From contig JAIPBU010000003.1 in assembly GCA_021738535.1 (NCBI GenBank), positions 62,001 to 126,000 of the forward strand: DNA of 64,000 bases. Direction: 5' to 3'. The stretch comes from Bacteroidales bacterium. GTDB lineage: Bacteria > Bacteroidota > Bacteroidia > Bacteroidales > VadinHA17. The position numbers were made by a program, and so were the translations under genes. How positions within the stretch are numbered: position 1 is the first letter of the stretch; every line of letters starts with the position of its first letter. Below the pieces are notes generated by a model. That model was not told where the DNA came from, ran no database searches, and saw only the letters and a program-made list of their open reading frames with translations. Shown piece after piece: positions 35,844-43,991 of this stretch.

Positions 35844-36231
35844 ATATATTTCATGCGTACTAATTTCTTTTCATCATAGCCAGGATACAATTTATCCATG
35901 ACTTGCTGCTAATAATTAAGGCATTTGTTTAATATGCCCACTTCTGCCTGCAATCTTTGCTGACTCAGCAATCTTTCCCGCTTGTGTTTTGATTATTGGT
36001 ATAGCATGCCGGGTATGCAGTCCGTCTGACGCCGTAACAATAATATAAACTTACCGTTGCAGATCTCTTTGTTAAATACAGTGCCTGTAAGCAATGCAGC
36101 TTCTTCCTTTTTGGCACACTTCACCGGCCTGCAATCCCGGTTCCCCCGTATGCCACCGGTAACAGGATAACTCTTCCCGCCTGCCGGCTGTTTTGCGGCA
36201 TAGTGCCGCATATATCATGCACGTCTTATTT
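35844..36231. other. Intergenic region with a weak small ORF
   Basis: 388 bp between the anti-sigma-like gene and the leader-peptide gene. The minus strand holds a 72-codon ORF (35993-36211) beginning 20 bp after the peptide stop; it encodes a basic product with four Cys, and another frame then continues as a 44-codon open stretch ending HIKQMP. Both are within chance expectation. A short hairpin GCGGCA-TAG-TGCCGC (36195-36209) may be a weak terminator for the peptide gene. No confident gene here. Confidence 0.35.
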
Positions 36232-36366
36232 CTATATTTCAGGCTCAGTAACAGGAGGTACTTTTTCACCTGCTCCACCGTCACCACCGCGTACAAATGT
36301 CATTTCTTCGTCTGTAAGTAAAAATTCACTGAAATTCTCAAATGTTTCCTGATTCAGAGTTTTCAT
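36232..36366 (-). CDS. Double-glycine leader peptide, predicted secreted peptide precursor
   Basis: A 44-codon gene too short for the ORF track. Translation from the ATG at 36366 gives a leader ending in LLTDEEMTFVRGG and a core DGGAGEKVPPVTEPEI. Counting back from the cleavage site, the leader has G-1, G-2, V-4, M-7, E-8, T-11 and L-12, matching the LSxxELxxIxGG consensus recognised by C39 peptidases of bacteriocin exporters. The 16-residue core is acidic, Gly/Pro-rich and has no Cys, Ser or Lys-Cys pairs for lanthionine chemistry, so it may be released unmodified. The C39-ABC exporter and HlyD adaptor lie 4 kb away, and a secreted CHAT protease is encoded divergently. The biological activity is unknown (signal, toxin or protease substrate). 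Confidence 0.72.
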   Translation of the reverse strand: MKTLNQETFENFSEFLLTDEEMTFVRGGDGGAGEKVPPVTEPEI

Positions 36367-36442
36367 TGTTTTAATTTTTTTTGGTTACACTTAATTTATT
36401 AATCGGGTTTTGTCTTACATATATACATGTCAGTTTTGGCCA

Positions 36443-36457
36443 TTTTGTGACACAAAA
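36443..36457. promoter_or_regulatory. Palindrome between the leader-peptide and CHAT genes
   Basis: TTTTGTGACACAAAA is a perfect 15-bp inverted repeat (centre base excluded) in the divergent 216-bp space. It is 77 bp upstream of the peptide start and 126 bp upstream of the CHAT start. A dimeric regulator could bind it; the identity is unknown. A GATATTTG box at 36548-36555 is a plausible -7 element for the CHAT gene. Confidence 0.4.
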
Positions 36458-36582
36458 AAAACGACTTTTTTTAAAGAAAAATTTTATATTACTGATAGTC
36501 AACACGTAAGCACTGGTATTTTTTTTGGGATTTTCAGTTCTTATAATGATATTTGATACTTTATTTCGAAATTAATCAACGG

Positions 36583-39500
36583 ATGAGGATCAAATCCCGC
36601 TTTTTGTTAACGCTATCACTTGTTTTGTTTACCAGGCTAACTGTCAGTGCCGGGTGCAGTGCAGTGCAAACCGACAGTACATATAACGAAATCAGGGAAA
36701 CACTTTCGGTGTTTAAGTCTATGCTTATCAAAAGTGATCCTCGTGCTGAAGAATACTATAAGCTTATTTATGAATACCTGGATAATAACAGCATTTCAGA
36801 TTCTATCCTGCTTTCTGATTGCTACTATTACCTGGGCACACATAAATATATATTAAAAAACTACACTGTTGCGATTAATCATCTCCATAAAGCTGTCAGT
36901 ATACGGCAGGCACAGGGAATAAATGATGATAATTATGCAAAAGCTCAGGCTAACCTGGGCCTTTCTTATATGTACACCGGGAAAAATGAAGATGCCCGGA
37001 AACATCTTCAATCCTCACTCGATGTAAAAAAGGAATTATTTGGGTCCCGATCGCCCTTACTGGCGCAGACGTATTTAAACCTCTCTGCAGTTTACATAGA
37101 AATGGGCATGCTGGATAAAGCTCTTGAAGAATCTCTCAGGGGTATCAAACTTGAAGAAGAAGATCCAGGGGAAATACCGTTGGAAAGGCTTGTTAACCTT
37201 TATCATAATTCAAGCGCTTCGTACTTGCAATTAATGGATTACAACAGTGCAAAAAGAAATGCGGAGATTGCCCTGGCACGCTTAAATATAGCTGATTATT
37301 CTGATAATGAAACACTCATTAAGTTTTATAATATACTTGCAAGGGTTAATGATGAACTGGATAATACAAATGAAGCATCTGCTTATTATTCAAAAGCCAT
37401 AAATATTCTTGAATCTGAGAATTTTCTGGATTTGTTTGTGCTTGCGGTTTATGAGAACTATGCGTTTTTCCTGGCTGATAATGAGATTGACAATGAAAAG
37501 GCCTATATTTTACAGGAAAAGGCTGTAAAGGGTGCAGAAAAAGTTTTTGGTAAGAACAGCAGGAATCATGTGATCTACAAAATTACACTTGCTTATTTCT
37601 TGACAGATTACCTTGAGGAATTTGACAGGGCAGAAGTCTTACTGGGTGATGCCGGGTCATATATTGAAAGAAATCCACATGACAGGAGGGTTTTTTCGGA
37701 GAAAAACCTTTTTTATTCAAAGCTTATGTTAAAGAAGGGTAATTTAGACCGTGCCCTTAAAAATATTAACATGAACCTGGATGATCCTGAGGGTATCAGG
37801 CCCGGGATTATGATTGAGTCCTATATTACCAGTGTCAAGGTTTTACTGAAGCTGTACGGCAGGGATAACGATCTGGACGTATTGCGGGGATCACATGAAA
37901 CATCTGAAGAATTGCTGAAGCTGATTGAAGAGTCCAGGCTGAAAATTACCGGGGATGAGAGCAGGAATAAGCTTTCAGGAAAATATAACGAAGCATATGA
38001 CCTTGCACTGTCATCTGCCTGGATGCTTTTCAGGGAATCAGGCGAACGGAAATATCTTGAAGAATGTCTTGAAGTATCAGAAAAGGCAAAAGCTGCAGGT
38101 TTGCTGATGGAAACAAGAAGCAACAGGGCCATTGACTATCATTTGCCGCCTGAACTGTCGAGGCTTGAAAAAGATCTGCTTGCAGATATCAGGGACTACG
38201 GGGAAGCAATTTACAAGGAAAATGAAAAGGAGAACCCGGATGATGACCTGGTCGCTTATTACCAGGAACAGGTTTTCAGTGCCAGTGCAAGACATGATTC
38301 ACTTGTTGATGTATTTGAGGAGGATTATCCCAGGTATTTCAATTTAAAACACAATTCAAATGTCAGCAGCATTGATGAAATAAAAAAAGCTGTAGGCCGG
38401 AAAGGAAATTTTATTGAATACTATTTGTCCGACAGCCTTCTGTATATATTCCTTGTAAACAGGGATGGCATTTTTGCAGAGGAGGTATTCGCCGGTGATG
38501 AACTAAAGGAGAAGATAATTAAGTACAGGTCGATACTGCTTAATCCTTCAATAAACAGCGGGGCCGTTAAGCAATACAGGGAGTTTACCCGCCTGTCGGG
38601 TGAGTTATACAGTATATTACTGCAGCCCCTTACAGGTAAGCTTGTTTCCAATAAACTTATTATTTCAGCTGATGATATTATTGCCTATATCCCTTTCGAA
38701 ACATTAATAGACAAAGAGCCCGGGTATGATAATGTTAATTACAGGGACCTGTCCTACCTTATGAAGGAATACGAAATAATCTACGAGTATTCCGCTACCC
38801 TTATGACAGAAACAACTTCATCGACCCGGCGCATAAGGAATGATGTTCTATGTTTTGCACCTGATTACAGCAGGATGGTTGATATAGAGGAACTTATGCT
38901 CAGTAGGCAGATTTTCCGCGACAGCCTTGCAAATATTCCTGGAGCAAAAAAAGAAGCCGTTTACATTAATAAATTGCTGGGAGGGAAGCTTTTTGTTGAT
39001 GAATCAGCCACTGAAAGTGCTTTTAAGAAGAATGCAGCGGATGGAGATATTGTACACCTGGCAATGCACACCCTGTTAAACGACAGGGATCCCATGTACT
39101 CAAAAATGGTTTTCAGTATTGATGCCGACACGCTGGAAGACGGGATGCTGAATACTTACGAAGTTTATAATACCCCTGTAAATGCCAGTCTTGTTTTTCT
39201 GAGTTCATGCAATACCGGAAGCGGTTACCTCCAGGCAGGGGAGGGTGTTATGAGTCTTGCCAGGGGATTTTTCTATTCAGGCAGTCCCAGTGTTGTAATG
39301 TCACTGTGGGAAGTTGATGATGAGTCCGGTAACGAGATTGTAAAAGGTTTTTACAACAACCTCAAAAAGGGATATTCCAAGAGCCGGTCGCTGAAAGCGG
39401 CAAGAAAAGAATATCTGGAAAATGCTGACCAGGTACGTTCTCATCCCTATTTCTGGAGTACTCTTGTTATAATGGGCAGGGACAACCCTGTTTATTTTCC

Positions 39501-39585
39501 TCCATTAAGAATAGTGTATTTATTGCTTGGGCTTGGGCTTTTATTCTTTATTACCAGGTATCTCTACAGGTCCAGGTTGTCATAA
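36583..39585 (+). CDS. Exported TPR-CHAT caspase-like protease
   Basis: 1000 residues. A signal peptide (FLLTLSLVLFTRLTVSAGCS) and a C-terminal helix (IVYLLLGLGLLFFITRYLYR) suggest the bulk lies in the periplasm, tethered at its end. Residues 60-470 hold many TPR units (ANLGLSYMYTGKNEDARKHL, AQTYLNLSAVYIEMGMLDKA). The CHAT domain fills the last third: IISADDIIAYIPFETLIDKE, catalytic His in VHLAMHTLLNDRDP (about 828) and catalytic Cys in VFLSSCNTGSGYLQAGEG (about 875), then SLARGFFYSGSPSVVMSLWE. Both catalytic residues are present, so it should be an active cysteine protease; TPRs likely bind substrate or regulator. Start at 36583 preferred over 36553. Its 3' end overlaps the sigma gene by 22 bp. 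Confidence 0.9.
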   Translation: MRIKSRFLLTLSLVLFTRLTVSAGCSAVQTDSTYNEIRETLSVFKSMLIKSDPRAEEYYKLIYEYLDNNSISDSILLSDCYYYLGTHKYILKNYTVAINHLHKAVSIRQAQGINDDNYAKAQANLGLSYMYTGKNEDARKHLQSSLDVKKELFGSRSPLLAQTYLNLSAVYIEMGMLDKALEESLRGIKLEEEDPGEIPLERLVNLYHNSSASYLQLMDYNSAKRNAEIALARLNIADYSDNETLIKFYNILARVNDELDNTNEASAYYSKAINILESENFLDLFVLAVYENYAFFLADNEIDNEKAYILQEKAVKGAEKVFGKNSRNHVIYKITLAYFLTDYLEEFDRAEVLLGDAGSYIERNPHDRRVFSEKNLFYSKLMLKKGNLDRALKNINMNLDDPEGIRPGIMIESYITSVKVLLKLYGRDNDLDVLRGSHETSEELLKLIEESRLKITGDESRNKLSGKYNEAYDLALSSAWMLFRESGERKYLEECLEVSEKAKAAGLLMETRSNRAIDYHLPPELSRLEKDLLADIRDYGEAIYKENEKENPDDDLVAYYQEQVFSASARHDSLVDVFEEDYPRYFNLKHNSNVSSIDEIKKAVGRKGNFIEYYLSDSLLYIFLVNRDGIFAEEVFAGDELKEKIIKYRSILLNPSINSGAVKQYREFTRLSGELYSILLQPLTGKLVSNKLIISADDIIAYIPFETLIDKEPGYDNVNYRDLSYLMKEYEIIYEYSATLMTETTSSTRRIRNDVLCFAPDYSRMVDIEELMLSRQIFRDSLANIPGAKKEAVYINKLLGGKLFVDESATESAFKKNAADGDIVHLAMHTLLNDRDPMYSKMVFSIDADTLEDGMLNTYEVYNTPVNASLVFLSSCNTGSGYLQAGEGVMSLARGFFYSGSPSVVMSLWEVDDESGNEIVKGFYNNLKKGYSKSRSLKAARKEYLENADQVRSHPYFWSTLVIMGRDNPVYFPPLRIVYLLLGLGLLFFITRYLYRSRLS

Positions 39586-40133
39586 TCCTTAAATTCCGGA
39601 TCTGCTTTAATTATTTTTATAAGAGCTTCTTTGCAAAGGTATTTTTTTCGCCTGGCGTAATCCACTGAACTGTATTTCATCTTTTTTGCAATTGCGGAGT
39701 AATCTTTTCCCTCTGATGCCATTTCAAGGACTTTACGACATTCCGGTTTTAGCTTCAGAAAGGCCCGCTGGACTATCTGTTCGATCGGTGTATCAAGCAG
39801 GGTAGTGTGATCAAAATCATCAACGGGTTCTTCTCCCTGTATATCTATACTGATTTTGTTTTTTCTGAGGTGTTCATGCCACAGGTTGCGTGAAACACCG
39901 AAAAGGAAGCCTTTAACATCAGTATCTTTTCCCAGGTTGTTTAATTGTACTTTTTTGAAGAGTACCATCATGGCATCCTGGAATATATCATAGGCATCAT
40001 CCTCCGTACCCGTATTTTTCAGGATATAGTTTTTTATGGTATCGAAAGACGAGTCATAGAGGTAATTAACAGATTTGTCGTCCCCCTTTTTAATCCCCTC
40101 TATTAATTTCCTATCTGAGTGTTTCTTTAACAC
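39564..40133 (-). CDS. ECF-type sigma factor
   Basis: 189 residues with sigma region 2 (DRKLIEGIKKGDDKSVNYLY, DAYDIFQDAMMVLFKKVQ, VKGFLFGVSRNLWHEHLRKN) and region 4 (LKPECRKVLEMASEGKDYSA, SSVDYARRKKYLCKEALIKI); regions 1 and 3 are absent, as in extracytoplasmic-function sigma factors. It probably directs transcription of this island in response to release from the anti-sigma-like protein at 35100-35843. Region 4 carries an uncommon Lys-rich helix (KKMKYSSVDYARRKKYL). The gene is convergent with the CHAT gene, with a 22-bp overlap, and has its own standard -7 box. Confidence 0.88.
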   Translation of the reverse strand: MLKKHSDRKLIEGIKKGDDKSVNYLYDSSFDTIKNYILKNTGTEDDAYDIFQDAMMVLFKKVQLNNLGKDTDVKGFLFGVSRNLWHEHLRKNKISIDIQGEEPVDDFDHTTLLDTPIEQIVQRAFLKLKPECRKVLEMASEGKDYSAIAKKMKYSSVDYARRKKYLCKEALIKIIKADPEFKDYDNLDL

Positions 40134-40152
40134 ACTGAAGCTTTGTTTGTGG

Positions 40153-40160
40153 CAAATATA
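40153..40160 (-). promoter_or_regulatory. -7 box for the sigma factor gene
   Basis: The minus strand reads TATATTTGCCAC, an exact TAnnTTTG match 20 bp upstream of the sigma factor start. The gene therefore appears to be expressed by the housekeeping sigma factor. Confidence 0.55.
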
Positions 40161-40271
40161 GCATATACTTTATAATATATTCAATGATTGAGGTTCAATA
40201 AGACCCTCCGGTTCATTGTTTGAATAAAATCAAATATTAGATATATTTACACACTTTAACAAGAACCCGGT

Positions 40272-42461
40272 ATGTCATTCCCTTTTGAAAGGCAAGCAGA
40301 TGCTATGGATTGCGGACCTGCATGTTTATGCATGGTTGCCCGTTTCCATGGTCGCAGATTCAGCCTCTCTGACCTGAGAGAAAGAAGCTATATTACCCGT
40401 GAGGGAGTATCTTTCCTTGGGATATCTGAAGCTGCTGAGTCCTTGGGTTTCAGAACCCTGGGAGTCCGCATACCTGCCAACAAACTATTTGAAGAAACGC
40501 CTCTGCCATGCATTGTTCACTGGGAGCAAAAGCATTTTGTAGTCGTTTACAAGGTGAAGAAAGATACTGTTTACGTGGCAGACCCGGCAAAGGGTAAAGT
40601 TACTTACACCAGGAGGGAGTTCGAGAATAAATGGGCTATGTCTGAGGCCAACGGTGAGAAAGTAGGCCTTGTTTTGATCCTGCAGCCAAATCCTGAATTT
40701 TATGAGCAGGAGGATGCACAAAAGAAAACGGGATCAGGTTTTGCATTCATGATGCGCTATGTGCGGCTTTACAGGAAATATTTCTTCCAGATTATCCTGG
40801 GACTCATAATTGGCAGTATAATACAATTGTTATTTCCTTTCCTTACCCAGTCAGTAATAGATATCGGTATAAACACAAATGACCTGGGCTTTATCTACCT
40901 TATCCTTTTTGCCCAGCTGGCTCTTGTAGTCGGCAGGATGTCTGTTGAGTTTATCAGGGGTTGGTTGCTGCTTCATATCAGTACAAGGGTTAACGTTGCC
41001 ATCGTATCCGGGTTCCTGTTTAAAATGATGTCGCTGCCCATGGCTTATTTTGATAAAAAGCTCAGCGGAGACATTTTGCAAAGGATTGAGGATAACCAGA
41101 GAATCGAATCCTTCTTAAGCAATACCTCATTGAGTGTGCTCTTTTCTTTTGTAAACCTTGTGATATTCGGGATTGTTCTGGCTATATATGATATTAATAT
41201 ACTATTGATATTTATAGCAGGAACGGCACTATACATAACATGGGTTGCAATTTTTATGAAACCCAGGGCCAGGCTTGACCACACACGCTTCAAGCAGCTG
41301 TCAGACAATAATGCTACGCTCATTGATATTATCAGCGGGATGCAGGAAATAAAATTAACCCAGAGCGAGACCAGTAAAAGATGGAACTGGGAGAACATAC
41401 AGGCATCGCTGTTCAAGACCAGGGTTAAAGCAATGAGCCTGTCACAGTATCAGCTTGCAGGAGGCAGGTTGATTAACGAAGCAACCAATGTGCTTATAAC
41501 CATAGTTGCTGCCTCAGCTGTCCTGTCAGGAAGCATGACACTGGGTATGATGCTGGCGGTGCAGTTTATAATCGGTCAGCTCAATATACCCGTTAACCAG
41601 ATGGTAGTCTTCTTCAGAACAGCCCAGGATGCCAGGATGAGTCTTGACAGGTTGTCTGAAGTGCAAAGTGGTGTATCGGAAGAGGACGAAAGCCAAATGA
41701 GGGTAAAAAACCTTCCGGATAACAGGAGTATTTATATTAATGATCTCTCATTCCAGTATGAAGGTCCTCGTTCTCCTTATGTACTTAAGGACATCGATAT
41801 TATCATACCCGAAAACAAGATTACTGCAATAGTAGGTACAAGCGGAAGCGGTAAAACCACATTGCTTAAGCTTATTCTTGGTTTTTATGACCCCGTGGAG
41901 GGAGATATTATGGTGGGCGATACAAATCTCAGGAATCTCAGCTTAAGAACATGGCGCAACAGTGTTGGTGTGGTAATGCAAGATGGCTACATTTTCCCGG
42001 ATACTATAGCTAATAACATAGCCCCGGGACTTGAAGTTATTGATCGCGACAGGCTGCTAAAGGCTGTGGAAATTGCCAATATAAGTGACTTTGTTGATTC
42101 GCTGCCCCTGGGTCTGAATACAAAAATCGGGCATAACGGGCAGGGGATTAGCCAGGGACAAAGACAGAGAATCTTAATAGCAAGGGCAATCTATAAAAAC
42201 CCGGAATACCTTTTCTTTGATGAAGCAACCAACTCGCTTGATGCAGCTAATGAAAAAAGAATTGTAAACAGCCTGGATGAGTTTTTCTCCGGCAAAACAG
42301 TAATGATTATTGCGCACAGGCTTAGTACTGTTCGGAATGCTGATAATATAGTTGTTCTGGATAAAGGAAAAATTATTGAAACAGGCTCGCATAATGAGCT
42401 TATAAGGAAAAAAGGTGCTTACTTCAACCTGGTACGTGATCAGCTGGAACTGGGGAGTTAA
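40272..42461 (+). CDS. C39-peptidase ABC exporter (PCAT) for double-glycine peptides
   Basis: 729 residues in the bacteriocin exporter layout. Residues 1-130 are a C39 cysteine peptidase: Gln8 and Cys14 in RQADAMDCGPACLCMVARFH, His88 in EQKHFVVVYKV and Asp104 in VADPAKGKV form the full catalytic set. Six membrane helices follow (IILGLIIGSIIQLLFPFL and others), then an ABC domain with Walker A GTSGSGKTT, Q-loop GVVMQDGYIF, signature ISQGQRQR, Walker B YLFFDEATNSLD and H-loop IIAHRLSTVRNAD. It should cut leaders after GG and export the core. The divergent leader-peptide gene is the obvious candidate substrate. It overlaps the HlyD gene by 1 bp. Confidence 0.95.
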   Translation: MSFPFERQADAMDCGPACLCMVARFHGRRFSLSDLRERSYITREGVSFLGISEAAESLGFRTLGVRIPANKLFEETPLPCIVHWEQKHFVVVYKVKKDTVYVADPAKGKVTYTRREFENKWAMSEANGEKVGLVLILQPNPEFYEQEDAQKKTGSGFAFMMRYVRLYRKYFFQIILGLIIGSIIQLLFPFLTQSVIDIGINTNDLGFIYLILFAQLALVVGRMSVEFIRGWLLLHISTRVNVAIVSGFLFKMMSLPMAYFDKKLSGDILQRIEDNQRIESFLSNTSLSVLFSFVNLVIFGIVLAIYDINILLIFIAGTALYITWVAIFMKPRARLDHTRFKQLSDNNATLIDIISGMQEIKLTQSETSKRWNWENIQASLFKTRVKAMSLSQYQLAGGRLINEATNVLITIVAASAVLSGSMTLGMMLAVQFIIGQLNIPVNQMVVFFRTAQDARMSLDRLSEVQSGVSEEDESQMRVKNLPDNRSIYINDLSFQYEGPRSPYVLKDIDIIIPENKITAIVGTSGSGKTTLLKLILGFYDPVEGDIMVGDTNLRNLSLRTWRNSVGVVMQDGYIFPDTIANNIAPGLEVIDRDRLLKAVEIANISDFVDSLPLGLNTKIGHNGQGISQGQRQRILIARAIYKNPEYLFFDEATNSLDAANEKRIVNSLDEFFSGKTVMIIAHRLSTVRNADNIVVLDKGKIIETGSHNELIRKKGAYFNLVRDQLELGS

Positions 42462-43768
42462 TGATGAAAAAGAGTAAACATGAAATAAGGCATTCAGTAG
42501 CTGTAGAGGATATCATAAATACTCCTCCGAAATCAGCTGTCAGATGGGGTACCACCATCGTCGGGCTTGTTATTTTGCTGCTCCTGATACTGTCATGGTT
42601 GATAAAGTATCCATATGTGATAAGGGCTGAAGCTGTGATTACAACAACCAATCCCCCCGCTGCTATCGTGGCAAGGGTCAGCGGCAAGATAGAAAAGCTG
42701 TTTGTTAAAGACGGCGAAGAGGTAAGCAGGGGGCAGATCCTTGGTATTATGGAAACTACCACCTCGCATGAAAAGGTTATGAGCCTGTTGAAAATGATAG
42801 ATTCCCTGAATATACCCCTGCAGGCTGACAAAGAAAGAGGAATTGACAGGGAGTTGCCTTCCAGCCCTGGCCTGGGCGAGATACAGGACCAGTATTCAGC
42901 CTTCAGGAAGAGTTATTATGATTATTATAACCATGTAGTTATTGATCCCTATGGAAAAAAATCAGAAGCTGTAAGGGAGGAGATTAGCAGTATAGAGGAT
43001 TATATTAATAAGCTGAAAAGCAAAGAAACTATTACAGCATCCAGGCTTGAGCTTGAAAAGAAGAAATACCTGAGAGATTCATTGCTGAATGCCCGGGAAA
43101 TATTACCCGATGCAGGACTGGAAGTGTCCAAACAGAAATATTATTCACTTAAAATAGAACTTGTGCAGGTGGCACTTGAAATTGCTTCCAGGCGTATTGA
43201 GCTCTCATCGCGGAAACAACTTTTAAATGATCTTGAAGCAAGCAGAATAGAGGAGAGGGAGGAATACCTGTCTGTTCTTAGTGATAAGCTGACAAGACTC
43301 AGAGCAAGGATAGATTGGTGGATGCAGACCCACGTTCTTACTTCGCCTCTTTTGGGAAAGGTTACCTTTACAGAATTCTGGTCTGAGAACCAGGCAGTAA
43401 AAGAAGGTGAAACGGTAATGACAGTAGTGCCGACGGGTGAAAATGAGATAATTGCACGTTTAATGGTGCCCATGAAAGGATCAGGAAAGGTTGAAACCGG
43501 GCAGCGGGTAAATATTCAACTGGAGGGATATCCTTATCTCGAATATGGCATGGTGAAAGGTTTTATCAGATCAAAATCACTTGTCCCGAAAAAAAATATG
43601 TATGTAATGGATGTCTTTCTGCCTATGGGACTTTCTACCTTCTATGATAAAACGCTTGAGTTTAACCAGAATATGACAGGACAGGCTGAGATAATCACGG
43701 AAGATATAAGGCTGGTAGAAAGAATAATATATCCATTTAAGTTTCTTTTTGAAAAAAACAGGAACTGA
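42461..43768 (+). CDS. HlyD-family secretion adaptor
   Basis: 435 residues; periplasmic adaptor that links an ABC exporter to an outer membrane channel. One N-terminal helix (TIVGLVILLLLILSWLI) is followed by a lipoyl-like hybrid motif (ARVSGKIEKLFVKDGEEVSR), a long coiled-coil hairpin (about residues 130-290) and the second half of the barrel (TSPLLGKVTFTEFWSENQAV, KVETGQRVNIQLEGYPYLEY). It starts 1 bp inside the PCAT stop, so the two are translated together. No TolC-like gene is in the window and must come from elsewhere. Confidence 0.9.
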   Translation: MMKKSKHEIRHSVAVEDIINTPPKSAVRWGTTIVGLVILLLLILSWLIKYPYVIRAEAVITTTNPPAAIVARVSGKIEKLFVKDGEEVSRGQILGIMETTTSHEKVMSLLKMIDSLNIPLQADKERGIDRELPSSPGLGEIQDQYSAFRKSYYDYYNHVVIDPYGKKSEAVREEISSIEDYINKLKSKETITASRLELEKKKYLRDSLLNAREILPDAGLEVSKQKYYSLKIELVQVALEIASRRIELSSRKQLLNDLEASRIEEREEYLSVLSDKLTRLRARIDWWMQTHVLTSPLLGKVTFTEFWSENQAVKEGETVMTVVPTGENEIIARLMVPMKGSGKVETGQRVNIQLEGYPYLEYGMVKGFIRSKSLVPKKNMYVMDVFLPMGLSTFYDKTLEFNQNMTGQAEIITEDIRLVERIIYPFKFLFEKNRN

Positions 43769-43842
43769 TATAAGCCATATAACTGTGGAACTGATGCCGC
43801 TTTAGATTTTTTAGTTCCTGCCAGAATTATTATATTGAAGAA

Positions 43843-43952
43843 ATATGTTAAACCCTTGTAAAACAGGGCTGAATTATTAAAAGGCTATATCTTTGAGTTT
43901 TTATAAATATTTCAATATTTTCGTAACCTTGATATACACAGGTTTAACATAT
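43843..43952. repeat. 12-bp inverted repeat flanking the DUF349 promoter
   Basis: ATATGTTAAACC (43843-43854) and GGTTTAACATAT (43941-43952) are perfect reverse complements separated by 86 bp. The segment contains the -7 box listed next. It could be a small inserted element, a paired operator or a long RNA stem; nothing in the sequence decides between these. The 223-bp gap itself encodes no protein. Confidence 0.4.
43888..43895 (+). promoter_or_regulatory. -7 box for the DUF349 gene
   Basis: TATCTTTG followed by AGTT, an exact TAnnTTTG match. It leaves a leader of about 90 nt before the ATG at 43992. Confidence 0.45.
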
Positions 43953-43991
43953 TGATAAATCTGCTAATGCTCTCAAATAAAAGGATTAATT

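Noticed and set aside
36072-36296. Minus 74-aa ORF overlapping the leader-peptide gene
   Set aside because: Out of frame with the GG-leader peptide, no recognisable features, low-complexity start.
36583-39585. Reading the TPR-CHAT gene as part of a type III-E CRISPR (craspase) locus
   Set aside because: No gRAMP/Cas7-11, Cas1 or repeat array in the window, and this protein carries an export signal, unlike Csx29.
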